A DNA stretch of 64,000 bases from JALZKA01 sp033856515 (GTDB lineage Bacteria; Actinomycetota; Thermoleophilia; Solirubrobacterales; 70-9), in contig JAWVEY010000020.1 of the NCBI GenBank assembly GCA_033856515.1, positions 1-64,000 on the forward strand, in the 5' to 3' direction. A model generated the notes under the pieces. That model ran no database searches. It saw nothing but the letters and a program-made list of their open reading frames with translations, and was not told where the DNA came from. This document shows positions 8,366-17,000 of the stretch, one piece after another (position 1 is the first letter of the stretch; each line of letters opens with the position of its first letter). The translations under genes were made by a program, and so were the position numbers.

Positions 8366-9259
8366 TCAGCGCGAAGAAGGGCTGAGCACGTCCGCCATCC
8401 GCTTCGGGTCGACGCCCAGCCCCTCCGCGTCCGCTGTCCCGCGCTCTGAGACCATCGGCACCTCCAGGAGCTCGGCCTCTTCCCAGGTCGCGAACGCCGC
8501 GTCGCCCGCGATTCGCCGGACTCCGTTCAGGCCCAGGCGAACCAGGTTCGGCGGCACGTGGACGACCCTCCGGCGGCGGTCCATCGTCCATGAGATGACG
8601 CGGCTCATCTGCTCGTAGGTGAGGCGCTCCGGGCCGGCGAGCTCGTAGCGGCGGTCGCCTGATTCCTCGCAGTCGAGCTCGGCGATCACGCAGCGTCCGA
8701 CGTCATTTGCCCAGATCGGCTCGAACATGGCATCGGCATCGCCGATCAGGGGCAGCGCGGGAAAGAGCGCCAGGCGCCGGGTGAGAGTCACCCACGGGTC
8801 CTCGCGGTCGTACACGATCGACGGGGCGAAGATCGTCGTCTGGAGCTCCGAGTTGGCGACCGCCTCCTCCGCCAGCGCCTTTGCCCTGAAGAACCGTGTC
8901 CTCTGAAACTCGGTCGCGCCGATTGCGGAGAAGAAGACGAAGCGCTCGACACCAGCCTGTTCGGCCGTTCGCAGAAGCCGGGCCGTGGCGAGCCCGTTGA
9001 GCTCCTCCACCTTCGCGGCCGGCTGGTCGCGGATGGCGGCGGCGAGGTGGATCACGGTCTTGACGCCGCGCAGGGCCTGGCGCCTCGTCCGCGCATCGCC
9101 CATCTCGCCAAGGTCGCCGAGCACGATCCGCACGTCCACCCGGTGGCGGCCCAGGCGGCGAGGGTCGCGCACGAGCGCACGAATGTCGTCGCCTCGCTCG
9201 ATCAGAAGCGGAAGGAGCGCCTTGCCTACGGTGCCGGTGGCACCTGTCACCAGGATCAC
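8366..9259 (-). CDS. NAD(P)-binding NmrA/NDUFA9-like atypical SDR protein
   Basis: 297 residues from the GTG at 9259. Residues 2-12 (ILVTGATGTVG) form the dinucleotide-binding GxxGxxG loop of a Rossmann fold. Further on come HLAAAIRDQ, FFSAIGAT and ERLTYEQMSRVI, the usual course of the NmrA/complex-I-NDUFA9-like family, which lacks a strict YxxxK catalytic pair. Such proteins act as redox sensors, reductases or quinone-linked assembly factors; the substrate cannot be read here. The start is supported by TAACCT seven bases upstream and by homology beginning at the first residue; an ATG further upstream (9343) would overlap the ferredoxin start region. Confidence 0.82.
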   Translation of the reverse strand: MILVTGATGTVGKALLPLLIERGDDIRALVRDPRRLGRHRVDVRIVLGDLGEMGDARTRRQALRGVKTVIHLAAAIRDQPAAKVEELNGLATARLLRTAEQAGVERFVFFSAIGATEFQRTRFFRAKALAEEAVANSELQTTIFAPSIVYDREDPWVTLTRRLALFPALPLIGDADAMFEPIWANDVGRCVIAELDCEESGDRRYELAGPERLTYEQMSRVISWTMDRRRRVVHVPPNLVRLGLNGVRRIAGDAAFATWEEAELLEVPMVSERGTADAEGLGVDPKRMADVLSPSSR

Positions 9260-9266
9260 GCGGAGG

Positions 9267-9272
9267 AGGTTA
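9267..9272 (-). promoter_or_regulatory. -10 element (TAACCT), leaderless
   Basis: On the minus strand TAACCT lies seven bases before the GTG at 9259 and decides that start. Confidence 0.45.
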
Positions 9273-9336
9273 CGTAGAATGCGCCGCTCGCCGGGCAGTC
9301 CCGGAACCAGAGCAAACGAGCCAAGGACTTTCATCA

Positions 9337-9597
9337 GTGGCATACGTCATCGCAGAGCCGTGCATCGGGCAGAAGGACAACTCCTGCGTCGAGGTGTGTC
9401 CGGTGGATTGCATCCACCCGACTCCCGACGAGCCCGACTACGAGGGCGTCGAGCAGCTCTACATCGATCCCGACGAGTGCATCGACTGTGATGCGTGCGT
9501 CGAGGCGTGCCCGGTCGACGCCTGCTTCGCCGAGGACCAGCTCCCCGAGGAGTGGGCGAAGTACACCGAGATCAACGCTCAGTACTTCTCGTCCTAG
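9337..9597 (+). CDS. fdxA: 7Fe/8Fe ferredoxin
   Basis: 86 residues, a small cytosolic electron carrier. The first cluster half has Cys 9, 17, 21 and 25 (CIGQKDNSCVEVCPVDC), the spacing of the 3Fe-4S/4Fe-4S ferredoxins of actinobacteria. The second half is CIDCDACVEACPVDAC, a full CxxCxxCxxxCP motif. The C-terminal tail is acidic. The start is GTG 9337, with AAGGA nine bases before it. It is divergent from the NmrA-like gene and convergent with mrp, six bases apart. Partner enzymes (cytochrome P450, oxidoreductases) are not encoded nearby. The family assignment is certain; the symbol is by analogy. Confidence 0.93.
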   Translation: MAYVIAEPCIGQKDNSCVEVCPVDCIHPTPDEPDYEGVEQLYIDPDECIDCDACVEACPVDACFAEDQLPEEWAKYTEINAQYFSS

Positions 9598-9611
9598 AGC
9601 GCGCTAGCTCT
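9596..9611. terminator. Small hairpin spanning convergent stop codons
   Basis: AGAGC-N6-GCTCT lies across the stop codons of the ferredoxin and mrp genes. A 5-bp stem without a T-run; weak. Confidence 0.25.
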
Positions 9612-10758
9612 GGATGACCTTGAGCTCGGTGCCCGAGACGGGCGCCGTGCCGGCCATCGCCGGCGGCTCGGACTGAAGAACCGCGAGTTCCTGCGGGGTC
9701 GCGGCGACGATCCCCCGCGCGGTCTGGCGGATCGCGATCGCGGCCGGGTCGTTCGGCTCGGCCAGGACCAGCGGCGTGCCCGCATCTGCATGGGCGCGCA
9801 GGTCCTCGGACAGCGGGATCTTGCCGAGGAGGGGGACGTCAAGGTCCTCAGCCAGAAGCTCGCCTCCGCCCTCGCCGAAGATCGAGAAGCGCTGGCCGTC
9901 GGGAGTTGTGAAGGCAGACATGTTCTCGATCACGCCGAGCACTTCGAGGTCGACCTTGGCGGCCATCTCGGCCGCGCGGCGGGCGACCGACTGGGCGGCG
10001 GGCTGCGGCGTGGTCACGATCGTGATCTTGGCCTGGGGCAGGAGCTGAGCGAGCGTCATCGAGACGTCGCCCGTACCTGGGGGCAGGTCGAGCAGAAGGA
10101 AGTCGAGCTCGCCCCAGTCCACGTCCTCGAGGAACTGCTGAATCGCCTTGTGGAGCATCGGGCCGCGCCAGACGACGGCGGCGTTGTCCTCGACGAAGAA
10201 GCCGATCGACATCACCTTGACGCCGGCAGGTCCTTCGAGCGGGATGATCTTGCGGTGCTCGTTCACGTCCGGGCGGCCGTCGACGCCCAGCATGCGCGGG
10301 ATCGAGTAGCCGTAGACGTCGCAGTCGAGCGCGCCTGTTGTGTTGCCCTCAGCAGCGAGCGCTGCGGCCAGGTTCGCGGTCATCGTGGATTTGCCGACGC
10401 CGCCCTTGCCCGAGGCGACGCAGATCACGTTCTTCACCTGGGCGAGTGCACCTTCCGGAAGCTTGTTGCGACCCAGCGACTGCTGGAGGTTCGCCTTCTC
10501 GTCGTCGGAGAGGACGTCGAACTCGACGGCCACGGCGGTGACGCCCTCGATCTCGCCGACGTTCTGGGTGACCGCGTCGACGAAGTGGGAGCGGATCGGG
10601 CAGCCCGGGGTGGTGAGGGAGACGATCACGCCCACGCGCCCGTCGTCGGCGATGTCGATCGCGCGCACCATCCCGAGCTCGACGATGTTCTTGCGGAGCT
10701 CGGGGTCGATGACGGCGCGAAGCTTGTCCGTGACCTGCTCTTCAGTGGGGAGACTCAC
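9604..10758 (-). CDS. mrp: Mrp/NBP35-family iron-sulfur cluster carrier ATPase
   Basis: 384 residues. Residues 1-85 are a MIP18/DUF59 domain (IDPELRKNIVELGMV, with TTPGCP holding its conserved Cys). Residues 108 onward are a ParA/MinD-type P-loop ATPase with the deviant Walker A SGKGGVGKST (116-125) and switch motif DLPPGTGDVSMT. The family carries and inserts Fe-S clusters. The CxxC pair that binds the cluster in E. coli ApbC is missing here (AFTTPDGQRF at that place), as I recall for actinobacterial homologues, so cluster binding may involve the DUF59 Cys instead. GTG start at 10758. Next to a ferredoxin gene, which fits an Fe-S role. Confidence 0.93.
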   Translation of the reverse strand: MSLPTEEQVTDKLRAVIDPELRKNIVELGMVRAIDIADDGRVGVIVSLTTPGCPIRSHFVDAVTQNVGEIEGVTAVAVEFDVLSDDEKANLQQSLGRNKLPEGALAQVKNVICVASGKGGVGKSTMTANLAAALAAEGNTTGALDCDVYGYSIPRMLGVDGRPDVNEHRKIIPLEGPAGVKVMSIGFFVEDNAAVVWRGPMLHKAIQQFLEDVDWGELDFLLLDLPPGTGDVSMTLAQLLPQAKITIVTTPQPAAQSVARRAAEMAAKVDLEVLGVIENMSAFTTPDGQRFSIFGEGGGELLAEDLDVPLLGKIPLSEDLRAHADAGTPLVLAEPNDPAAIAIRQTARGIVAATPQELAVLQSEPPAMAGTAPVSGTELKVIQS

Positions 10759-10767
10759 CCGTCAATC

Positions 10768-10794
10768 TTGACAGGCGGGCGATGTGGCTACGGT
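10768..10794 (+). promoter_or_regulatory. Promoter of cupin gene, leaderless
   Basis: TTGACA (10768-10773), 15-base spacer, TACGGT (10789-10794), then six bases to the ATG at 10801. The spacer is short. Confidence 0.45.
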
Positions 10795-10800
10795 GGCTCC

Positions 10801-11271
10801 ATGAACCGCGTCAACCTCGCCCAAGCCCAGTTCAACTACCCCGACACCGACCCCGACGGCTTCGTCGGCGGCATGGTGCGCCCCGGCCCCGGCTTCGGAG
10901 CATCCAAGACGGGCGTGAGCTCGTACGAGTTGCCGCCCGGCCAAGCGCTCTGCCCGTACCACTACGAGTGGGCGGAGGAGGAGTGGCTGCTCGTCCTCGA
11001 GGGTCGCCCGACGCTCCGAGACCCCAACGGCGAGCACGAGCTCCAGCCAATGGACCTCGTCTTCTTTCCGGTCGGGCCGGAGGGCGCCCACAAGGTCCAA
11101 AACGACACCGCGGACACCGTGCGCTTCCTGATGTTCTCGAACCTCGTCTACCCGGCGGCGACGATCTACCCGGACTCGGACAAGATCGGCATGTGGACGG
11201 ACCCGGACAAACGGGACAGCCACATGGCCAGGCGCTCGGAGAACCTGGACTACTACGACGGAGAGACCTAA
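10801..11271 (+). CDS. Cupin-domain protein
   Basis: 156 residues, cytosolic. The cupin core is at 40-125: CPYHYEWAEEEWLLVLEG supplies one His and the acidic ligand region, and GPEGAHKVQN supplies the second-motif His. The first motif has HYE in place of HxH, so one metal ligand is replaced. The C-terminus (WTDPDKRDSHMARRSENLDYYDGE) is typical of small cupins often annotated as sugar or ectoine-synthase-like cupins. The start at 10801 agrees with the leaderless promoter. Substrate unknown. The gene ends in a bidirectional hairpin. Confidence 0.82.
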   Translation: MNRVNLAQAQFNYPDTDPDGFVGGMVRPGPGFGASKTGVSSYELPPGQALCPYHYEWAEEEWLLVLEGRPTLRDPNGEHELQPMDLVFFPVGPEGAHKVQNDTADTVRFLMFSNLVYPAATIYPDSDKIGMWTDPDKRDSHMARRSENLDYYDGET

Positions 11272-11307
11272 AAAAAGAGAAGCGGACCCGCAAGGGGCCC
11301 GCTTCTC
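11270..11307 (-). terminator. Intrinsic terminator for the minus-strand basic-protein gene
   Basis: GAGAAGCGG pairs with CCGCTTCTC, with three more G-C pairs after one mismatch and a GCAAG loop. Seven A on the plus strand at 11270-11276 become the T-run for minus-strand transcription, so it ends the gene at 11405. It also overlaps the cupin stop codon and may act both ways. Confidence 0.75.
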
Positions 11308-11404
11308 GGGGAGGAGAGGTACTAGTTCTGCTCGCGGTGTGTGTCGGAGCGAGCAGACTTCTCCGGGACGCCCCTCTCCGGACGTCTCGGGCTAAGGCGC
11401 TCGG

Positions 11405-11905
11405 TTACGAGCGGACCGCCTCGAAGCGATCGGTGACGGCGGTCTGTGCATCCTTGACCGCCTTCTCCGCGCGGACGCGGTTCTCCTTCACGGCCTTCTC
11501 GGCCTTGGTCCGGTTCTGCTTGACCGCACGCTCGATCTTGTTGCGACGCTGCTTCAGATCGCGCTCGACCCGGTTTCGGGTACCGCGGACGCGGGTCGTG
11601 GCCTTGCGACGGGCTTGGCCGCCACGGCGCTCGAGCTTGTTGATCTCGCGCGTGACCTGAGTGCGGAGGCGCTTGATCTCACGCTCGCGGCTCGTGGTCT
11701 CCGTGAGGGGCTTGACCGTCTCGGCGACAGTGAGTGCGGCGCCGACGGGGACGTCGACAGCACGCTCGGCCGTCTGGCGGACGTAGGCGACAGCGGTCTC
11801 AGCGGTGGTCTGCTGGTTGGCGGCGCGGGTCTCCGCGGCCTTCTTCGCAGCGGCGCTGCGCTGTGCCTTCGTGGTGGTGGACTTTGTGTTGGCGGTGGTT
11901 GCCAT
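11405..11905 (-). CDS. Basic Ala/Lys/Arg-rich coiled-coil protein (HBHA/histone-H1-like)
   Basis: 166 residues, very basic. The N-terminus (1-40) is Ala/Thr/Lys-rich and flexible. Residues 40-75 (VRQTAERAVDVPVGAALTVAETV) form an amphipathic helix like that of mycobacterial heparin-binding haemagglutinin or phasins. Residues 75-166 are one long charged coil with near-repeats: KQNRTKAEKAV, then KENRVRAEKAV. There is no signal peptide. Such proteins bind polyanions; nucleoid binding, polymer-granule binding or surface adhesion all remain possible. A Shine-Dalgarno AAGGGAG precedes the ATG, and a LexA-like box lies about 70 bases upstream, suggesting damage-linked expression. Confidence 0.7.
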   Translation of the reverse strand: MATTANTKSTTTKAQRSAAAKKAAETRAANQQTTAETAVAYVRQTAERAVDVPVGAALTVAETVKPLTETTSREREIKRLRTQVTREINKLERRGGQARRKATTRVRGTRNRVERDLKQRRNKIERAVKQNRTKAEKAVKENRVRAEKAVKDAQTAVTDRFEAVRS

Positions 11906-11976
11906 GTTGTGACTTCACTCCCTTGAGTGTTTTGGATTTCTAAGGTGCTTACGAATAAGCATGTTAGCAGAGTATG

Positions 11977-11990
11977 CGAACAGGTGTTTG
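11977..11990. promoter_or_regulatory. LexA/SOS-box-like sequence
   Basis: CGAACAGGTGTTTG fits the Gram-positive/actinobacterial SOS consensus CGAAC-RNRY-GTTYG at every position. It lies 72 bases upstream of the ATG at 11905, where a minus-strand TAACAT -10 (about 11959-11964) would place it over the -35 region. Confidence 0.45.
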
Positions 11991-12044
11991 TACTCCGCAC
12001 CATCGCACGGGTTACAACGCCAGGCGTGAAAAAGCCGTAAACGA

Positions 12045-12080
12045 CGCCTGGTGCCTGGCACCGTGCCTGGCACCAGGGCG
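12045..12080 (-). terminator. Palindromic repeat terminator with tandem GTGCCTGGCACC
   Basis: CGCCTGGTGCC pairs with GGCACCAGGGCG (one bulged G). Inside are two tandem copies of GTGCCTGGCACC (12051-12062, 12063-12074). It starts one base past the metalloprotease stop codon and, on the minus strand, is followed by TTTACGGCTTTTT. The same unit recurs at 57339-57370. Confidence 0.7.
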
Positions 12081-13157
12081 TTAGGCGCGGGCGGGGGTGA
12101 GGATGCGCCTGATCCAGGCGTCGGCGTCGTCCAGCTCGGCCAGCGACGGAAGTGATTCCGGGCTTTCCCACACGCGATCGAGGCCCTCGATGCCGCCTTC
12201 AGCGACCACCGCGTCGCACCAGCGCTTCCCCAGCTCGTACTGGCGAAGCTTTGCGCCCATGCCCATGACGCGGGCGAGCAGGTCGGCGAGGCCCGTGCGC
12301 CTGGCCCGGCGGGCGTCCATCCGCTCGCGCATGACAGCGAGCTCCGGCACGTCGACCGAGGCCTCGTCCATCACGTGTTCGGCGTAGCCCTCGATCACGG
12401 CCATCGCGGCGGCCATTCGGTCCATCACGTCTCCCTGCTTCTCGCCCGCGAAGATGCGGGTCAGCTCTCCGTCGAGAATGCGCCGCAAGCCCGCCCTGGG
12501 GTCGGGCGTGACGAGGCCCCGAGCACGGCCGAGGAGGGCACCGATGTCCAGGCCGCTCGAGGCCGAATCGAGAAGCTCCGACACCATGCCCGCCATGTGC
12601 TCGCGCAACCAGGGCACGGAGCCGAACTGGATGGAGTGGGTCTGCTCGTGGACGAGGACCCACAGAAGGAACGCGTCGGAGTCGACGCCCAGCTTCCCCG
12701 ACGCCTCTGGAAGATTGGCGCCGACGAGGAGCATCCGGGGCACGCCCTCGTCCGGGCGCAGCGACACCTGATACTGCCCGAGGACCCGCTTCGAGCCGTA
12801 CCCGACGAACGCGCCGGCCTCGGCGCCGGCGGCAGCGCTAAGCGCCTTGCGGGCGACGGACCCGAGCGGCCCGGGCAGGCGCAGCTCGGAAGCAAGCCGC
12901 TCCTCAGCGGGCGTCAGAAGCTTCGCGAACTCGGCCAGGTTCGACCCGATCCACTCTTCGCGGCTGACGACCTCGACCTCGGGAACGGGCGAGGCGGGCT
13001 CGAGCGTCGTATAGGCCAAGGCCATCTCGAGGGCCTCGCGCGAGGTCTCTCGCACCTCCGCTTCGTCGAGCGGCGAGGTCCCGTCGCCCGCCAAGCGCCG
13101 GCCGAGGCGCAGCGCAAGGCCCCAGTCGACGATTCCCGGTTCGCTCGCGTCAGGCAT
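12081..13157 (-). CDS. Zinc-dependent metalloprotease of the F420-associated/DUF2342 family
   Basis: 358 residues from the ATG at 13157. Residues 170-174 are HEQTH, a zincin HExxH motif inside LLWVLVHEQTHSIQF, and a downstream Glu-rich helix (VIEGYAEHVMDEAS) probably gives the third ligand. Length and sequence course match the actinobacterial putative hydrolases once labelled F420-biosynthesis-associated or DUF2342; substrate and real role are unknown. The start overlaps the end of the inositol-phosphatase gene by eight bases (ATGCCTGA), which indicates translational coupling and argues against the in-frame start 96 bases upstream. No signal peptide, so cytosolic. Confidence 0.85.
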   Translation of the reverse strand: MPDASEPGIVDWGLALRLGRRLAGDGTSPLDEAEVRETSREALEMALAYTTLEPASPVPEVEVVSREEWIGSNLAEFAKLLTPAEERLASELRLPGPLGSVARKALSAAAGAEAGAFVGYGSKRVLGQYQVSLRPDEGVPRMLLVGANLPEASGKLGVDSDAFLLWVLVHEQTHSIQFGSVPWLREHMAGMVSELLDSASSGLDIGALLGRARGLVTPDPRAGLRRILDGELTRIFAGEKQGDVMDRMAAAMAVIEGYAEHVMDEASVDVPELAVMRERMDARRARRTGLADLLARVMGMGAKLRQYELGKRWCDAVVAEGGIEGLDRVWESPESLPSLAELDDADAWIRRILTPARA

Positions 13158-13980
13158 CGGGAGAGCGCTCCTGCGCGCTTCGGACGGCGGGAAGAAGGTC
13201 GTCGTTGCGAGCGGCCAGGACGGCGTAGCGGGCGTCCAGCCCAAGGTCTGCATCCTCCAGGCTGAAGCCGGCGAACTCGACCGCGCCGCCTGCCTCCGTC
13301 ACCACGAGTTGCGCGGCAGCGGCGTCAACGGAGCGGCACGGCCTCGCGCTCAGCATCCCGTCGAGGCGGCCGGCCGCCACATAGGCAAGGGTGATTGCGA
13401 TCGATCCGATCACGCGCACCCGATAAGCGGAGCCCGCCAGCTCCTCGACCACGGGGGCGATGCGTGCCGGCTCGGCCGACTCGAGGCCGACGACCTCGAG
13501 CCCGTAACCGGGCCCCTCGAGCTCGAGCTTTCGGCCGTCGAGCCAGGCGCCCTCGCCGCGCTTGGCGGTGAACTCCTCGCCGGCCCCGAACTCATGGACG
13601 AACCCGAGCTCGACATCGGCCATGGACGTGCCCGAGGCGATCGCGACGCTCAGCGAGTGGGATGGGATCGTCCTTCGCACATTGAGCGAGCCGTCGATCG
13701 GGTCGATGACGACCCGCCATTTGGACGCCGGGTCGCCGAACGCCACCTCGCCACGCTCTTCGGAGATCGCGACGAAGTCCGCGCCCGAGTCGGCGTGGAG
13801 CTTCTCCAGCTCTGCGAAGACCGCGTCCTCGCACCGGCGATCGAGGACGAGCGCGTGGTCCCCGCCTTCGCCAACCCCTTCGTAGACCGTTCGGCCCACA
13901 ATGGTCGGCTCGCCTTCGAAGAGGGTGCGATGGGCCTCGACGGCTCGCCGCATCGCACCGAACCAGTCGAGATCCAGCAT
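13150..13980 (-). CDS. Inositol monophosphatase family protein
   Basis: 276 residues. A Mg-dependent phosphatase of the IMPase/FBPase/CysQ superfamily. The metal-binding core is DPIDGSLN (93-100) with the upstream acidic SEE (73-75), and the second Asp lies in CRSVDAAAAQLVV near residue 217. The DPIDGSLN motif has S where most have T, a tolerated change. The substrate could be inositol-1-phosphate (for phosphatidylinositol or mycothiol-type products), fructose bisphosphate or PAP; sequence alone does not decide. The ATG at 13980 has a -10-like TAAGTT six bases upstream. It is coupled to the downstream metalloprotease gene. Confidence 0.88.
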   Translation of the reverse strand: MLDLDWFGAMRRAVEAHRTLFEGEPTIVGRTVYEGVGEGGDHALVLDRRCEDAVFAELEKLHADSGADFVAISEERGEVAFGDPASKWRVVIDPIDGSLNVRRTIPSHSLSVAIASGTSMADVELGFVHEFGAGEEFTAKRGEGAWLDGRKLELEGPGYGLEVVGLESAEPARIAPVVEELAGSAYRVRVIGSIAITLAYVAAGRLDGMLSARPCRSVDAAAAQLVVTEAGGAVEFAGFSLEDADLGLDARYAVLAARNDDLLPAVRSAQERSPDA

Positions 13981-13986
13981 CGCTTG

Positions 13987-13992
13987 AACTTA
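13987..13992 (-). promoter_or_regulatory. -10 element (TAAGTT), leaderless
   Basis: Six bases upstream of the ATG at 13980, in the 51-base divergent gap to the helicase gene. Confidence 0.4.
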
Positions 13993-14031
13993 GTGGAGGC
14001 ATGAAGCGGGTCGCGGTAGCGTTCGGGCCGT

Positions 14032-17000
14032 ATGAAGAGTGGACCCGAGCGAGTGGACGAGGCGCAGAGGCGGGTGATCGGCCACCGGCGCGGCCCGCTC
14101 CTCGTGACGGGCACGGCAGGCTCGGGGCGCACGGAGGCTCTGGTGCGTCGCTTCGCGTCCCTGACGGAGGACGGCGTGCGTGCCGAGCGGATCCTGGTCG
14201 CCTGTCGCACGCGTGCAGGAGCCGCGACCCTCCGCGACCGGGTCGAGGCGGTCCTCACCCACGCGCACGAGGAGCCCTGGATCGGCACCCATGCCGAGGT
14301 CGCGGAGCGCATCCTGCGCGAGCACCCGACCGAGGCCGGGCTGGACCCCTTCTTCACCACCGTCACGGCCGCCGATCGCCTGGCGATCCTGCTCGATCGC
14401 GTCGACGACTTGCCGCTTCGCCGCCACGAGATCCGTGGGAACCCCGCCGGGCTCCTGGCTCGCCTCCTGCGAAGGATCGACCTGCTCAAGCTCGAGTGCG
14501 TGACGCCGGAGGCGCTGCGGGATTGGGCCGCGCAGCGTGACCGCGAGGCGAAGCGGCCCGCGCAGCGGGAGCGGGCGCGCCGCGAGATCGAGTTCGCCGA
14601 GTTGTACGCACGGCATGACCGAATGATCTCGGAGGCCGGAAGCCTGGACGAGGGCGATCTTCTGCTCGAGGCCGAGCGTCTGACGCGCGATCGCCAAGAC
14701 ATCGCCGAGGAGCTCCAGGGCCGGTTCGAGCACGTCATGGTCGACGAGCTCGAGGATGCGGCGCCCGCCCATATGCGTCTGGTCGCCGGCCTGGTGTCAC
14801 CAGAGCGGGCGAGCCTGGTGGCCACCCATGACACCGAGGCGGCCATCCGCCGCTTCCGCGGCGCGAGCGGGGGCTCGCTCGAGTGGTTCCGCGCGGCATA
14901 CCCCGCCGGCGAGGAGGTCGAGCTCACCGGGCAGCACAGATTCGGACCCGTTGTCGGCACCGCCGTCGGCGCGCTCCTGGGCGAACCGGCCGATTCGCCT
15001 CCGACCGCCGGTAGCGCGGTTCGCTTCTGGCGCTGTGATGGAGAGCGCGCCCAGGCCCAGGCAGCAGCACGCGAGATCGAGTCTCGGCTCTCCGCCGGCG
15101 AGACCCTGCCCGAGCGAATCTGCGTCATCGTCGGCTCAGGCTGGCGCCAGGGCCGGCTCGTCGCCGCGGCGCTCGAGGAGCGAAACGTCCCGTTCCGGGT
15201 CGCAGGCGACGCGTCGTTCTTCGCTAGGCCGGAGGTCCGCGACGCGCTCGCGTGGTTACGGATGCTGGCCGATCCGTTCGACGCGGCCGCTGTCGTCCGC
15301 GCGCTGACCCGGCCGCCGGTTGACCTGCGCTCGGCCGACCTGGCGCGCGTGACCACCATCGCTCGCCGCCGAAAGCTCGACATGGTCACCGCCCTCAGCG
15401 CGGCGCTCGAAAGCCCCCAGCTCATGCCTGAGGCTCGTGACCGGATCCAGGCGTTCCTGAAGCTCCAGAAGTCGGCCGCCGCAGCCATGGAGGCGATGCG
15501 CCCCGACGTCTTCGTCCGCCGCCTGATCGAGCGGGTCGGCATGCGGCGCCACCGCCTGTTCGCCGCCACGCCCGAGACCGCCGAGCGTCTCGTCAACCTC
15601 TCGCGGCTCGCCGAGCTCGCGGCCGACTGGTCCCGGCGCGTGCCGCGAGGCTCCGTCCGCGACTTCGTTCGCCACCTGTCCGCGGTCGCGGAGGCAGGCG
15701 AGGTCGGGGCCGAAGAGGTGGACCCGCCGGCACCCGGCGCCGTGCTGTTGGCTGAGCCCGCGCAGGTGAAGGGCCTCGAGTTCGACGCCGTCTATCTGCT
15801 GGGCCTCCAGGCAGGCTCGATGCGCCTGGCTCCCTGGGAGGACCGCTGGGTTCCCGAGGATCTTGCGACGGGCTCGCTTCCAGAGGCCGGCGATGAGCTG
15901 GCGACCGTGCGCCAACGGCGCCTCGCCTATGTCGCGATCACACGCGCTTCGAAGACGGTCGTCCTATCGTGGCCCGAGGAGACCGACGGCGAGACCGCCA
16001 GCCCTGCGCCGTTCTACGAGGTCGCACGAGACGCGCTCGGCGCGACAGAGGAAGTGCAGGCCGAGGAGGTCTTCGGGCCCGCAGAGGGGCTGCACTCGAC
16101 CTACCGCATGATCCGCGACGAGGTCCTTGAGTCCTCGTGGCGCGCCGGCTCCGCCCTCTCCGAGATGCGCCTCGACACGGCCGAGGACGTGAACGCGGCC
16201 GTTGCCCGCTACCTCGAACTGATCAAGCTCGCGTCGCTCCTCCAGCGGCCCGACCGCGAGGCGACGCGAGAAGCCCTGGGGGCGATCAACGAGCTTCTGG
16301 CCCGCGTGGCGACGCCCGAGCAGCGCGCCGTCATCGAGACGTCGGCGCTGGACGACTACGTCCTGGGCGAGGAGCAGGCACAGGAGGATCGCCGCGCATC
16401 GGTGGCTGCACGCCGCGAGCCGTCGCTGGAGCAGTTCATCCCGCGCCGCGGCGACGGCCTGGCCCTATCGGCATCCGACATCGGTCTCTACCGGACCTGT
16501 CCTCTTAAGTACAAGTTCGCGCGCGTCTTCTCGATCCCGCAGGAGCCCACGATCAACCAGCGCTTCGGGATTCTCATCCACAACGTCCTGGAGCGCTTTC
16601 ACTCCGAGGAGATGCGCGCTCAGGACGGCGCCGCCGACGACGGCCAGCGTCCGGGCAGCCTCGACCGGCTTCTCAACCTGCTGGAGGCCGGCTGGCGCCG
16701 GTCGGGCTTCGGCTCGTCAGATGACGAGCTTCAGTACCGCGACCGTGCGGTCGCCGCGCTCGCCCGCTACCACGAGCGCCACGTGCGGGAGGCCTCAGAG
16801 CCCGTCTGGCTGGAGCGAAGCTTCTCCTTCGCGATCGGCGATCACCACCTGCGCGGGCGCATCGACCGCGTGGACAAGCGCCCGGATGGCGCGTACGAGC
16901 TCATCGACTACAAGACGGGGGAGTCCTCGGCTGCGTCAAAGCTCTCCGAGGACCTCCAGCTTGCGCTCTACCGCGTCGCCGCGCGCGAGGCGTGGCAGCT

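Noticed and set aside
13650..15596. Long open frame of about 650 codons antisense to the helicase gene
   Set aside because: Ser/Arg-rich, without any domain or start signal; an artefact of high-GC codon bias in the real gene. Similar long shadows at 29803-31692, 32802-34814, 39502-40707 and 48335-49945 were rejected for the same reason.
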